From Robbsia andropogonis (GTDB lineage: Bacteria > Pseudomonadota > Gammaproteobacteria > Burkholderiales > Burkholderiaceae): a stretch of 64,000 nucleotides of DNA. The stretch spans positions 124,001-188,000 of the forward strand of contig NZ_LAQU01000005.1 in NCBI RefSeq assembly GCF_000970345.1. Direction: 5' to 3'. Below, piece after piece: positions 18,256-27,209 of the stretch. Both the position numbers and the translations under genes were made by a program. The notes below the pieces were generated by a model. That model had not been told where the DNA came from. It worked only from the letters and a program-made list of their open reading frames with translations, and made no database searches. How positions within the stretch are numbered: position 1 is the stretch's first letter; every line of letters begins with the position of its first letter.

Positions 18256-18388
18256 TGGGCCCTTCGGGTTGCTGCGGATGGGGGTGGTGCGCCACATCAC
18301 GCTACCGTGTTTCCCACGCGCTTTGTCGCAAGCTTCCGTATCACATTCGTTCGAACGTTCACTGCACGACGGCCAGTCGAGGGCACCT

Positions 18389-19573
18389 ATGAATCCGATA
18401 GCGTCACTTATCAATGTTGCGGAACGTTTTCCGCTGCCGGATGCGGTGACGCTTGCCGGTATCGCCTACCTTGTCGATAAAACCGCACGGAAGACCGCGG
18501 ACCGGTTGGTAGACCCGGCTGAGCGCGATGCGGCGTTCGCGGCGGAGATGAAACGTTTCCCGATCGCGGTGCATACCGACGCATCGCGCGAGCAGCACTA
18601 CGAGCTCCCTCCGGTTTTTTTCGCTCTTATGCTAGGGCCGCGCCGGAAATACTCTTGCGGCTATTACCCATTACAGCAGGCGACTCATGCACCGGTGCAC
18701 GCGGATCGCATAGGCGGTTCATGGGCGACCACACCGGGCAACCATGCCGGCGCGCTTGATTCAGAAGCGCCGGCATCCGAGACTGCGCACGAACGGGCCC
18801 TGGAACGCGACGACACGGCGCTGCCGCAAGCGGAGGAGGAAGCGTTGGCGCGCAGTTGCGCGCATGCCGAATTGGCGAACGGCCAGCGCATTCTCGAACT
18901 GGGATGTGGCTGGGGTTCACTGACGATCTGGATGGCGCAGCACTATCCTGACGCGCGCATCACCGCAGTATCGCATTCGGCATCGCAGCGTGAGTATATC
19001 GAATCCGTATTGGCGACGCAGGGTTTGCTGAACGTGGAGGTCATCACCGCGGATATGAACGATTTTCAGGTAGACGAGCAGGTGCCGCGGTTCGATCGCG
19101 TGGTTTCGGTCGAGATGTTCGAGCATATGGCCAATTGGCGTGGGCTGCTCGAACAAGTGCGACAATGGCTCGTGCCAGGAGGCAAGTTGTTCCTTCATGT
19201 TTTCACGAATCAGGGCGCGCCGTACCGCTTCGATCACACGGACCAGAAGGATTGGATCGCGCAACATTTCTTCACCGGGGGAATCATGCCCAGTCACACG
19301 ATGATCGTCCAGTTCGATGACTTGTTCGAGTTGGAAAAGCAGTGGCGCTGGGATGGTACGCATTACGAGCGCACGGCGCGTGACTGGTTGGCGAACTTTG
19401 ATCGGAACAGTGATGCGATCGACGGCGTATTGCGTGATGTGTATGGCACCGATGCGGCGCTGTGGAAACGTCGCTGGCGCTTATTCCTGTTGTCGACGAT
19501 GGGCTTGTTCGGGCATCGCAATGGTAGCCAGTGGGGCGTGTCGCACTATCGCCTGGTCAGACGGGAAGGGTGA
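18389..19573 (+). CDS. CFA-like SAM-dependent lipid methyltransferase (second paralogue)
   Basis: A 394-residue relative of cyclopropane-fatty-acid synthase, shorter than the other copy and only distantly similar. It has HYELPPVFFALMLGPRRKYS (substrate region), an insert of about 40 Ala/His/Glu-rich residues (about 95-140), the SAM site LELGCGWGSL near 170, VVSVEMFEHM, and FFTGGIMPSH. Such short homologues have been linked to methylated rather than cyclopropane fatty acids. ATG 18389 has GAGGG five bases upstream; the frame is open to 18143 but would overlap DUF1295. It ends the rpoE operon and overlaps the convergent Sir2 gene by 17 bases at its 3' end. Confidence 0.83.
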   Translation: MNPIASLINVAERFPLPDAVTLAGIAYLVDKTARKTADRLVDPAERDAAFAAEMKRFPIAVHTDASREQHYELPPVFFALMLGPRRKYSCGYYPLQQATHAPVHADRIGGSWATTPGNHAGALDSEAPASETAHERALERDDTALPQAEEEALARSCAHAELANGQRILELGCGWGSLTIWMAQHYPDARITAVSHSASQREYIESVLATQGLLNVEVITADMNDFQVDEQVPRFDRVVSVEMFEHMANWRGLLEQVRQWLVPGGKLFLHVFTNQGAPYRFDHTDQKDWIAQHFFTGGIMPSHTMIVQFDDLFELEKQWRWDGTHYERTARDWLANFDRNSDAIDGVLRDVYGTDAALWKRRWRLFLLSTMGLFGHRNGSQWGVSHYRLVRREG

Positions 19574-20456
19574 TCGCGAGATCGCGCAACACGGCGCCGG
19601 CCTGGCCCTCGATTTTCAGCGATAGCAACGCATCGGCGCGCGTGTGACCCACATTGAGCGCCGCGAGGGGGATACGGCGCTCGGCCGCGGCAACGGCGAA
19701 CCGATAGCCCGAGTACACCATCAACGACGATCCGATGATGAGCAGTGCGTCGGACGCGTCCAGCGCCGTCCTGGCTTCACGGACACGTTCCGGGGGAACG
19801 CTTTCACCAAAGAACACCACGTCGGGTTTGAGCAGGCCACCGCATCCGGCATGATCTGGCACATCGAATTGCGCAAAAGTGGCAAGCTCGAGATCGGCAT
19901 CGCCGTCCGGTGCGCCGGGCGCGTCCAGGGTCGCGAAATGCGGGTTGCGTCGCGCCAGCTCGTCCTGCACGTCGGCGCGGGGCAGTCGCTGCCCGCATTT
20001 CAGGCAGCGCACGCCGTCCAGGCGTCCATGCAAATCCACCACGTGCGTGCTTCCGGCAGCTTGATGCAGGCCATCCACATTCTGCGTGACCAGTAAGGAT
20101 AACCTATCGTCCTGCTCCCAACGCGCCAGCGTGCGGTGGGTGTCATTGGGAACCGCCGCGGCCAAATGACGCCATCCGATCATGGCGCGTGCCCAGTATC
20201 GCCGCCGCGTGGCCGGTTCTGCCGTGAACGCTTGCAACGTAATGGGCATCGGCCGTTTCCACGCGCCATGGCGGTCACGATAATCGGCAATACCCGATTC
20301 GGTGCTGCATCCCGCGCCGGTAATGACGAAGACGCGGCGATGCGCCCGCATGAATACGCGCAATTGTTCGCGCATGGTTTCCAGCGCCGTCGCGGAGGGC
20401 GCATCGGGTGCAAGCGCTTCAATGGCGGGCGTGCCGATCGGAGGGGTATCAGTCAT
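19557..20456 (-). CDS. NAD-dependent protein deacylase, Sir2 family
   Basis: A 299-residue sirtuin that would remove acyl groups from lysines using NAD. GAGCSTESGIADYR (about 46-60) binds NAD, TQNVDGLHQAAG (about 122-133) holds the ribose and catalytic neighbourhood, and LHGRLDGVRC follows with the catalytic His. The zinc site is unusual: CLKC is normal, but the second pair reads H-A-G-C, so one of the four usual Cys ligands is His. KPDVVFFGE and GSSLMVYSGYR complete the fold. ATG 20456 overlaps the end of the serine acetyltransferase gene by 8 bases, so the two are probably co-translated. The longer frame to 20570 lies inside that gene. Confidence 0.88.
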   Translation of the reverse strand: MTDTPPIGTPAIEALAPDAPSATALETMREQLRVFMRAHRRVFVITGAGCSTESGIADYRDRHGAWKRPMPITLQAFTAEPATRRRYWARAMIGWRHLAAAVPNDTHRTLARWEQDDRLSLLVTQNVDGLHQAAGSTHVVDLHGRLDGVRCLKCGQRLPRADVQDELARRNPHFATLDAPGAPDGDADLELATFAQFDVPDHAGCGGLLKPDVVFFGESVPPERVREARTALDASDALLIIGSSLMVYSGYRFAVAAAERRIPLAALNVGHTRADALLSLKIEGQAGAVLRDLAITLPV

Positions 20457-21456
20457 TGCGCATCCGTGCCTGCGCGATATTGCTGTTTTCCGGCACCGAG
20501 TGCGTAAGCCAGACATTCCCGCCGATGGTCGAATTCCGGCCGATCGTGATGCGCCCGAGAATGGTCGCACCGGCGTAGATCACGACGCCGTCCTCGACAA
20601 TCGGGTGTCGCGGAATACCCTTGATCAAGGCGCCGCTGTCATCCTCGGGGAAGCGTTTCGCGCCGAGGGTCACATGCTGATAAAGCCGGACGTGTTCCCC
20701 GATGATGGCAGTCTGACCGATGACGACGCCCGTGCCGTGGTCGATGAAAAAACTGCCGCCAATCCGCGCCCCCGGGTGAATATCGATGCCGGTCGTCGAA
20801 TGCGAGATTCGTGAGATCAGGCGTGCGATGAAATGGGCCCCGAGGTTCCATAGTGCATGCGCGATCCGGTGGTAGATGATCGCAATCGTGCCAGGATAAC
20901 ACAGCAAAACTTCCGAAATACTGGCGGCGGCCGGGTCGCCGGCATAAGCGGCCCGTACATCGCTGACCAGCAACGCGCGGATGGTGGCCAACTGCTCCGC
21001 GAACGTCTCGGTGATCTCACCCGCGCGGATGCGACAGGTTTCCGGGTCTGGCTGCGCATCTTCGGTAAAGAGCAAGCCACGACGGATCTGCTCATTCAGC
21101 ACGCGCAAAGCATTACTCAATGTCGCGCCAACAAAAAAATCGATATCGCGATCGGTGAGGTCGGTGCGTCCATAGTGCGTCGGGAACAATGCGGCGGCGA
21201 GGGCTTCCATCGTATCGCCAATGGCGGTCCGCGACGGCAATTCGCGTACGCTGCCGCGATGTCGGACGTTATGCGTCGACTCCCTCGAATTGCGCAGTGC
21301 GGCAACGATATGGTCGAGCGGCAAGCGATCGTCCCTTCGCTCGGAGGTGTCTCGCGTCCCCGTGCCGATGAGCGGCTCCTCCGGCGTTGGCGAATCACCG
21401 TCACGGGCCAGCAATCCGCCGGGTAGGAGCGACGTGGTTTTGACACTTTCTTTCAT
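20449..21456 (-). CDS. cysE: Serine O-acetyltransferase (EpsC/CysE type)
   Basis: A 335-residue enzyme of the left-handed beta-helix hexapeptide-repeat family that acetylates L-serine with acetyl-CoA, the first step of cysteine synthesis. The catalytic block is GIDIHPGARIGGSFFIDHGTG, followed by VVIGQTAIIGEHVRLYQHVTLGA and KGIPRHPIVEDGVVIYAGA. It is longer than E. coli CysE because of about 75 extra N-terminal residues of low conservation. No clear ribosome site precedes ATG 21456, so the start may lie further in. It is first in an operon with the Sir2 gene. Confidence 0.87.
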   Translation of the reverse strand: MKESVKTTSLLPGGLLARDGDSPTPEEPLIGTGTRDTSERRDDRLPLDHIVAALRNSRESTHNVRHRGSVRELPSRTAIGDTMEALAAALFPTHYGRTDLTDRDIDFFVGATLSNALRVLNEQIRRGLLFTEDAQPDPETCRIRAGEITETFAEQLATIRALLVSDVRAAYAGDPAAASISEVLLCYPGTIAIIYHRIAHALWNLGAHFIARLISRISHSTTGIDIHPGARIGGSFFIDHGTGVVIGQTAIIGEHVRLYQHVTLGAKRFPEDDSGALIKGIPRHPIVEDGVVIYAGATILGRITIGRNSTIGGNVWLTHSVPENSNIAQARMRND

Positions 21457-22109
21457 ACGTGTTGCATAAGGAAAGGTGGTAATGCGTTGTCATCGGCGCG
21501 GGCGGCACGGGACCTGTTGCGTACGTAGCCCCACTTATTCGGGTCCAACCCTTTACGCGAACGTGTCCAGCGGCCATGGGGAATGGGCCGCATCATCCGG
21601 TGCTTTCGATCATTTTACTGCCGGCCGACAAGTCGTGCCGGACCATTGCTCCACAGCCGCTTCGTCGTCGGTTGCACCAATATCAAGTTTCGTGAAGGCA
21701 GCGATCCGACCTCGCGTTACGCGGCGCGTATAACGTGCGGCGCATTGACGCACCAGGCGTGTATCTTGCGTTATCCTTGTGATGCGAAAGTATTTGTTTC
21801 TTTCAAAAGAATCATATTGTTATGGTGTTGTAACGGGGTTTAGGCGGGAATTTTGTGCTGGCAAAGGTAACGTGACGTGCGGCGGCCTGTCGCGTCGTCC
21901 TGGTGCGCGACATCTGGGATGATGTTGATAGCTTTCCCACGCCAGAAAAATAACAGACGTGCAAGTGGGGGCCTGCGTTCTAGCGCGGCAGTCCGGGCAT
22001 GCATGACGCACGACTTGCCGGGCGATCGAACCCGGGTTTCCCCGTACAACAAACGGCTCTATCTTACAAGGGTTGCCCGATTGTCAGTGACAGGCCCTAA
22101 GGACGCATC
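21457..22109. other. Intergenic region between cysE (minus) and the bd oxidase operon (plus)
   Basis: These 653 bases must contain the promoters of both divergent operons. A tRNA T-arm-like stretch near 22016-22034 was inspected and is only a 5-base-pair hairpin. I did not find a TTGAT-N4-ATCAA (Fnr/Anr) box or a convincing gene. Confidence 0.4.
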
Positions 22110-23540
22110 ATGTCGGTGAATTTCAGTGCGGTGGATCTCGCCCGCTTCCAGTTCGCATTCACGGTTTCGTTTCACATCATTTTCCCCGCGCTCAGTATTG
22201 GCCTGGCGAGCTTTCTCGCGGTGCTGGAGGGGGTCTGGCTGAAAACCCGCAACCCGATCTACAAGGACATGTTCATGTTCTGGTCGAAGGTATTTGCGGT
22301 GGGTTTCGGCATGGGTGTGGTTTCGGGAGTGGTGATGAGCTACCAGTTTGGAACGAACTGGGGCGGATTTTCAACATTCGCCGGGCCGGTTACCGGGCCG
22401 TTGCTGAGTTATGAAGTGCTGACGGCCTTCTTTCTCGAGGCGGGCTTCCTCGGCGTGATGTTGTTCGGCTGGCATAAGGTCGGCCCAAAGGCGCATTACG
22501 CCGCCACGCTGATGGTGGCCATCGGCACGCTGATCTCGACATTCTGGATTCTGGCGTCCAACAGCTGGATGCAGACGCCGCAGGGCTACGAGATCATCAA
22601 CGGCCGTGTAGTCCCGACGGACTGGTTCAAGATCGTCTTCAATCCGTCGTTCCCATACCGCCTGTTCCACATGGCGATCGCGGCATTCATCGTGGCGGGC
22701 CTGGTCGTGGCAGCCAGTGCCGCCTGGCACATGCTGCGGGGCCGCCAGGACCCGGCAATCCGCAAGTCTTTCTCGATGGCGCTATGGCTGTTGTTGATCC
22801 TGACGCCGATTCAAGCGGTCGTTGGTGATGCGCACGGTTTGAACACGCGTCAGTACCAGCCGGCGAAGATCGCGGCAATCGAGGGGATATGGGATACGGA
22901 GCGGGGTGTCGCGCTGAACCTCTTTGGTATTCCGGACATGGAAAACGAAGAGACCCGGTACCGCATTGCGGTCCCGCACCTGGGCAGCCTGATTCTGACG
23001 CATGAGTGGAACGGCGAAATCCGCGGCCTGAAGAGCTTCCCGAAGGAAGACCGTCCGAACTCGACATTGATCTTCTGGACGTTCCGCATCATGGCCGGTC
23101 TCGGGATGCTGATGATTCTGATGTCGATCGTTGGCCTGGCGATGCGCAAGGGCGGCAAGATTTATGCGGCGCGCTGGTTCCAGCGCTGGGTGCTGTGGAT
23201 GGGCCCTACTGGCTTTCTGGCGTTGTTGGGCGGCTGGATCACGACCGAAGCCGGTCGCCAGCCCTGGGTCGTGTATGGCGTGATGCGTACCGTGAATGCG
23301 GCATCGCCAAACAATGTCCAGGCGATGGGCATATCGTTGATGATGTTCGTGATCGTCTACTTCCTCGTATTCGGTACGGGTATCTACTACATCCTGAAAT
23401 TGATCCGCACCGGTCCGGCATTGCCGATGGCCAGTGACCGTGAGAAGTCGCACCAGTGGGGCGATGATGGCCGGGGAGATCATGCCCAGACTGCCCGCCG
23501 GCCACTGTCCGGCTCTAACGAGTCGATTGAAGCGCACTGA
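22110..23540 (+). CDS. cydA: Cytochrome bd ubiquinol oxidase subunit I, cyanide-insensitive (CioA) type
   Basis: A 476-residue inner-membrane protein that oxidises ubiquinol and reduces oxygen to water. Haem ligands are visible as His22 (TVSFHIIFP), His187 (YRLFHMAIA) and Met328 (FRIMAGLG). The Q-loop start QPAKIAAIE and the TEAGRQPWVVYG motif are present. The Q-loop is short (the protein is about 45 residues shorter than E. coli CydA), as in the CIO branch. AAGGA precedes ATG 22110. The C-terminal 40 residues are hydrophilic and variable. cydB follows after 30 bases. Confidence 0.93.
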   Translation: MSVNFSAVDLARFQFAFTVSFHIIFPALSIGLASFLAVLEGVWLKTRNPIYKDMFMFWSKVFAVGFGMGVVSGVVMSYQFGTNWGGFSTFAGPVTGPLLSYEVLTAFFLEAGFLGVMLFGWHKVGPKAHYAATLMVAIGTLISTFWILASNSWMQTPQGYEIINGRVVPTDWFKIVFNPSFPYRLFHMAIAAFIVAGLVVAASAAWHMLRGRQDPAIRKSFSMALWLLLILTPIQAVVGDAHGLNTRQYQPAKIAAIEGIWDTERGVALNLFGIPDMENEETRYRIAVPHLGSLILTHEWNGEIRGLKSFPKEDRPNSTLIFWTFRIMAGLGMLMILMSIVGLAMRKGGKIYAARWFQRWVLWMGPTGFLALLGGWITTEAGRQPWVVYGVMRTVNAASPNNVQAMGISLMMFVIVYFLVFGTGIYYILKLIRTGPALPMASDREKSHQWGDDGRGDHAQTARRPLSGSNESIEAH

Positions 23541-23570
23541 TCGCAGCCCTCGCGAATAAAGAGCAAGCAA

Positions 23571-24572
23571 ATGGATATCACTTTTATCTGGGCGGCGATC
23601 ATCGCGCTTGGCGTATTCATGTATGTGGTGCTGGATGGCTTCGATCTGGGGATTGGCATTCTGTTCCCGTTCTTTCCGGAGCACCACGACCGCGACGTGC
23701 TGATGAATACCGTCGCGCCAGTGTGGGACGGCAACGAGACCTGGCTGGTGCTGGGGGGAGCGGGCCTGTTTGCCGCGTTTCCGGAAGCGTACTCGGGCAT
23801 TCTGTCGGCGCTGTACCTGCCGCTGATCTTCATGTTGATCTGCCTGATCTTCCGCGGTGTCGCCTTCGAGCTGCGTGCCAAGTCGCGCCGTACGCGTAAC
23901 CTCTGGGATCTGGCATTCATACTGGGCTCGGCGGGTGCGACGTTCTTTCAAGGTATTGCGCTGGGCGGCTATCTGTCCGGCATCAAGATGGAGAACGGCG
24001 CGTTTGCCGGTGGGGCGCTGGATTGGTTCACCCCGTTCAGCCTGTTCTGTGGTTTCGCTTTGCTGATCGCGTATGCGGTATTGGGCTGCGCTTGGCTTAT
24101 CGCGAAGACCGATGGCGATTTGCAGCGCAAGATGTATCGCCTGATGTTGCCGCTGACGGTGCTGTTGTTGGGCGCGATCATCATTGTCAGTATCTGGACC
24201 CCGTTGGGCAACGATCTGATCGCCAACCGCTGGTTTGCGATGCCGACATTGCTGTACTTCTCTCCGGTGCCGATCTTGACGCTGCTGTGCGTGTGGGCAA
24301 TGCGCATATCGGTCAAGAAGCGTCACGACCGCATGCCGTTTGTCTGGGGCCTGGCGTTGATCTTCCTGTGCTACACAGGGTTCATTCTGAGTCTGTGGCC
24401 GAATATCATTCCGCCGTCGGTCTCGATATGGGATGCCGCCTCGCCGCATTCGAGCCAGCTATTTGCGTTGATCGGCGTGGTCATCGTGTTGCCGATCATT
24501 CTTGTCTATACGACCATGGGATATTGGGTGTTCCGCGGCAAGGTGCGCCACGATGACCCCGGTTATCACTGA
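23571..24572 (+). CDS. cydB: Cytochrome bd ubiquinol oxidase subunit II (CioB type)
   Basis: A 333-residue inner-membrane protein with about eight hydrophobic helices. The N-terminus MYVVLDGFDLGIGIL and NTVAPVWDGNETWLVLGG are signatures of CydB, the partner that stabilises the haem-bearing subunit. The length is shorter than E. coli CydB, as expected for the CIO group. It lies 30 bases after cydA and is in one operon with the small DUF2474 gene 104 bases downstream. A 6-base-pair hairpin (24587-24604) lies in that gap. Confidence 0.92.
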   Translation: MDITFIWAAIIALGVFMYVVLDGFDLGIGILFPFFPEHHDRDVLMNTVAPVWDGNETWLVLGGAGLFAAFPEAYSGILSALYLPLIFMLICLIFRGVAFELRAKSRRTRNLWDLAFILGSAGATFFQGIALGGYLSGIKMENGAFAGGALDWFTPFSLFCGFALLIAYAVLGCAWLIAKTDGDLQRKMYRLMLPLTVLLLGAIIIVSIWTPLGNDLIANRWFAMPTLLYFSPVPILTLLCVWAMRISVKKRHDRMPFVWGLALIFLCYTGFILSLWPNIIPPSVSIWDAASPHSSQLFALIGVVIVLPIILVYTTMGYWVFRGKVRHDDPGYH

Positions 24573-24676
24573 TCCAGACGTGATGTCGGACGTGACGCCG
24601 TCCGTTACCCTGTGGTGTTCGACGCCTGGCGTGCTCTCTACAGATTCACTATTCTCTTTCGCTGACAGGTGATGCC

Positions 24677-24880
24677 ATGAACCGTAACATGCCTTGGCTG
24701 GTGGCCATTCGTAGACCGTTCCAAGCGGATGTGGGTACGCGGGGTCCGCGGGCGGCGGATGGGAAGGCACCGCGTGCCAAGCATCCGATGCTGTGGTTCG
24801 TGATGCTGTATGGCGGTGGCGTTGGCGTGACCCTGGTGGTGGCGATGATTTTCCATGTCCTGGTTTTTTCCGCTGCTTGA
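24677..24880 (+). CDS. DUF2474 small membrane protein, bd-oxidase accessory
   Basis: A 67-residue protein with a basic N-terminus and one hydrophobic helix (about residues 40-64, LWFVMLYGGGVGVTLVV). DUF2474 proteins are short single-helix proteins encoded after cioAB and are analogous in position to CydX/CbdX, which stabilise the oxidase; that function here is inferred. ATG 24677 has AGGTGA about 6 bases upstream. A second ATG at residue 5 is possible. Convergent with the TetR gene. Confidence 0.75.
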   Translation: MNRNMPWLVAIRRPFQADVGTRGPRAADGKAPRAKHPMLWFVMLYGGGVGVTLVVAMIFHVLVFSAA

Positions 24881-24986
24881 GCACCAGGGCAAAGTCATCG
24901 ATAAGAGGTGACGATAACCGTACAACGCGTGGCAAGTCGCCCGGGAGGGCGGCACACAGGCCCGCGGGCATTCTCCACCTTGTCGC

Positions 24987-25664
24987 TTATCGCGTCGTCC
25001 CTATCGCATAATTCGATTCGATGGCGTGCAGATACGCTGTCAGCGCGCGCTTAATCTCTCGTAGATACACGCTCGCTTTTTGCAGGTTGCCCTTTGCCGC
25101 GCCGAGTCGGATCTTGAGGCTGCCTACCGCGAGCGCATTGATCATCTCGGCATAGACTTGACGTTCGGCCGGTTTCGCATCCGGTACCCTGGCATCGATC
25201 ACCGCCCGCAAATTGCGAATACCTTCTTCGTGATCCTTATCATCCTTTGGGCATTCCACGAAGATGACCAGACAGTCCGGATTTCTCTCGAAGTAGTCAA
25301 TTACAGGGCTGACCAACGCGTTGATCACTTCGGCAGTGGAGAATGCCCGCCATTGCGCGGTTGTGATTTGCAACGTCGTGGCGTGGATTTCCTCCAAAGC
25401 CGCATCGTGACGATCGCGTAAGGCCAGCACCAGCGCTTCTCGATCCGGGAAAAAGTGGTACATCGATCCAGTGGGGGTTGCCGCGCGCTTTGCGACCTTG
25501 TGCATCGTCACACCCGATACGCCGGATTCGACGATCAACTCCGCCGCAGCATCCAATATTGTCTCGAATCGTGCCTTGCCGCGCGCGCGCTGCGGTATAC
25601 GCGCCGCTGTGGCCGGCTTGACGTCTTCCGCTTGCGTACTGGGCACTGCTGCTTTTTCAACCAT
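24987..25664 (-). CDS. TetR family transcriptional regulator
   Basis: A 225-residue regulator. Residues about 30-75 form the TetR helix-turn-helix (DAAAELIVESGVSGVTMHKVAKRA, SMYHFFPDREAL); the C-terminal part is a helical ligand domain with no family-specific clue. ATG 25664 is chosen because GGGAAGGG precedes it; the frame is open to 25730. It is divergent from pqiA across 248 bases that contain two TAGACA-N4-TATC half-palindromes overlapping a promoter-like site, so it probably represses pqiABC and perhaps itself. The inducer is unknown. Confidence 0.85.
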   Translation of the reverse strand: MVEKAAVPSTQAEDVKPATAARIPQRARGKARFETILDAAAELIVESGVSGVTMHKVAKRAATPTGSMYHFFPDREALVLALRDRHDAALEEIHATTLQITTAQWRAFSTAEVINALVSPVIDYFERNPDCLVIFVECPKDDKDHEEGIRNLRAVIDARVPDAKPAERQVYAEMINALAVGSLKIRLGAAKGNLQKASVYLREIKRALTAYLHAIESNYAIGTTR

Positions 25665-25863
25665 TTTCCCTTCCCGATGTCTTGATCGTGCCGATTGGAC
25701 GACGTGCTCGAACGTCGATGCCAGCAACAATTATCCGCGATTTCGACTGCGTCGACGGATGTTTGGCCCAGACGTGGCGTGGATATGGACAAAGCGGTTA
25801 CGGCGCCGTGGTCCGCCGGCGTTCTGTCGTTTTTTCGCCAGTCGCCCTCTTTATCGAATTGTA

Positions 25864-25908
25864 TTAGACAAATTTATCTAGAAATAACATAATAGACAAA
25901 AATATCAA
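25864..25908 (+). promoter_or_regulatory. Putative pqiA promoter with two TetR operator-like sites
   Basis: TTAGAC (25864-25869) and CATAAT (25888-25893), 18 bases apart, form a plausible promoter. Two sites of form TAGACA-N4-TATC(T/A)A lie at 25865-25880 and 25893-25908, the first an almost perfect 16-base palindrome. This is the size and style of TetR operators, and related sites recur at 29532-29572. Confidence 0.4.
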
Positions 25909-25953
25909 CTAATGCGCCGCTGTCGACGCTACGACACGCATCGCGAGCATGCC

Positions 25954-26583
25954 TTGAAAACTTTTCCTGATCTGATCGTATGCGGGTGTTGTGACACGGT
26001 ATATCGCCGCCCGGTGCTGCGGCATGGCGAGTCATACGTGTGTCAGTCGTGTAATGCGCCGTTGTTTCGGCGGCCGGGCATTTCGATGGATGCGTGGCTG
26101 GCGCTGTCTGTTGCAACCGCCGTCGCTTTTTTTATCGCCAACGTCTGTCCGGTAGTCCGCATCGGGTTCCAAGGCGCATTCAATGATGCCACGCTCGGGG
26201 CTGCCGTCTGGGCGCTCTGCCAGGACTATACGGGCGTGATCGCGATTCCGGCGGCGTTTGCCGCCATTGTCGCGCCTGCCACCCAGATCGCTCTTTTGAC
26301 ATGGGTGCTTTTTCACGCGCGGCAGGGCCGGCTCGCCCCTGGTTTTGCGCGTGCGATGCGCGTTATCGCGGCCATGCGTCATTGGAGCATGGTTGAAGTG
26401 GCCTTGCTCGGCGTGTTCGTGACGATGATCAAGCTTTCCGCCACGCTGCATGTCCAGCCGCTTTCTGGCGTCTGGGCACTGACCATGTCGATGATCGGTT
26501 TGACCGTTATTGCAAATCGGGACATGCACGCAGTGTGGTCGCTGGCGGAGCAACGCTCGCGGCCTCTTGATGACGGAGCGTGA
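25954..26583 (+). CDS. PqiA-like membrane protein, first half
   Basis: About 209 residues: an N-terminal zinc-ribbon-like segment (CGCCDTVYRRP and CQSCNAPLF, two C-x2-C pairs) followed by four hydrophobic helices of the PqiA fold. PqiA supplies the inner-membrane component of an MCE lipid-transport system. The start is uncertain: TTG 25954 gives the usual family N-terminus (KTFPDLIVC) with a GCGAG six bases upstream and suits the putative promoter; ATG 25912 gives 14 more residues but has no ribosome site. In E. coli PqiA is one protein with two such modules; here they are separate genes. The stop overlaps the next start. Confidence 0.82.
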   Translation: MKTFPDLIVCGCCDTVYRRPVLRHGESYVCQSCNAPLFRRPGISMDAWLALSVATAVAFFIANVCPVVRIGFQGAFNDATLGAAVWALCQDYTGVIAIPAAFAAIVAPATQIALLTWVLFHARQGRLAPGFARAMRVIAAMRHWSMVEVALLGVFVTMIKLSATLHVQPLSGVWALTMSMIGLTVIANRDMHAVWSLAEQRSRPLDDGA

Positions 26584-27209
26584 TGGTGTCTCTCGCACGC
26601 GCGCAAGCATTCGGCGTAGTGGCATGCCATGGCTGTGGCCTTGTGTGTGAGGACGTGTTGGATCACACGCCTTCGGCGGCCTGTCCACGGTGCGGTGCGA
26701 CCTTGCACCGCCGCAAGCCGGCCAGTGTGGCGCGGGCAACGGCCTTTCTTTTGGCGGCGATGGTTTTCTACATTCCTGCAAACCTTTACCCGGTGGTGTA
26801 CACGGAACTGCTGGGAGAAGGGACCGAAAATACCATCCTCGGTGGAATCATCGATTTCTGGACGTCCGGGTCGCACGCGCTGGCTTTATTGATTTTTATT
26901 GCCAGCGTTGCGGTGCCATGCGGAAAGTTCCTGGTGTTGGGCTTGTTGCTAGTGAGCACTCGCGGAGGCAGTTCGCATGCGCTGAAGGAGCGGACCACGC
27001 TGTATCGACTCCTCGAATTGATTGGTTATTGGTCGATGCTCGATGTTTTCGTCGTGGGCTGGGGCGCTGCCATTGGCAATTTCGGCGCATTGAGCGCGGC
27101 CGCGCCCAGAATCGGCATTCTCTTTTTTGGTCTGGTTGTGTTGCTGACGATTCTTTCCGCCATCAGTTTTGATCCTCGCTTAATTTGGGACCGTCAACGT
27201 AATGAATGA
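26583..27209 (+). CDS. pqiA: PqiA-like membrane protein, second half
   Basis: A 208-residue inner-membrane protein with a zinc ribbon (CHGCGLVCEDV and CPRCGATLHRR) and four hydrophobic helices; FYIPANLYPVVYTELLGEG is a strong PqiA signature. ATG 26583 shares a base with the preceding stop (TGATG) and has GGAG five bases upstream; GTG 26580 is possible but too near the ribosome site. It probably forms one functional PqiA with the preceding protein. Its end overlaps pqiB by 8 bases. Confidence 0.86.
   Translation: MVSLARAQAFGVVACHGCGLVCEDVLDHTPSAACPRCGATLHRRKPASVARATAFLLAAMVFYIPANLYPVVYTELLGEGTENTILGGIIDFWTSGSHALALLIFIASVAVPCGKFLVLGLLLVSTRGGSSHALKERTTLYRLLELIGYWSMLDVFVVGWGAAIGNFGALSAAAPRIGILFFGLVVLLTILSAISFDPRLIWDRQRNE

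Noticed and set aside
22012-22075. tRNA-like T-arm sequence on the minus strand near the bd oxidase genes
   Set aside because: Only a 5-base-pair stem with an 8-base loop is present; no D-arm, anticodon arm or acceptor stem can be formed.
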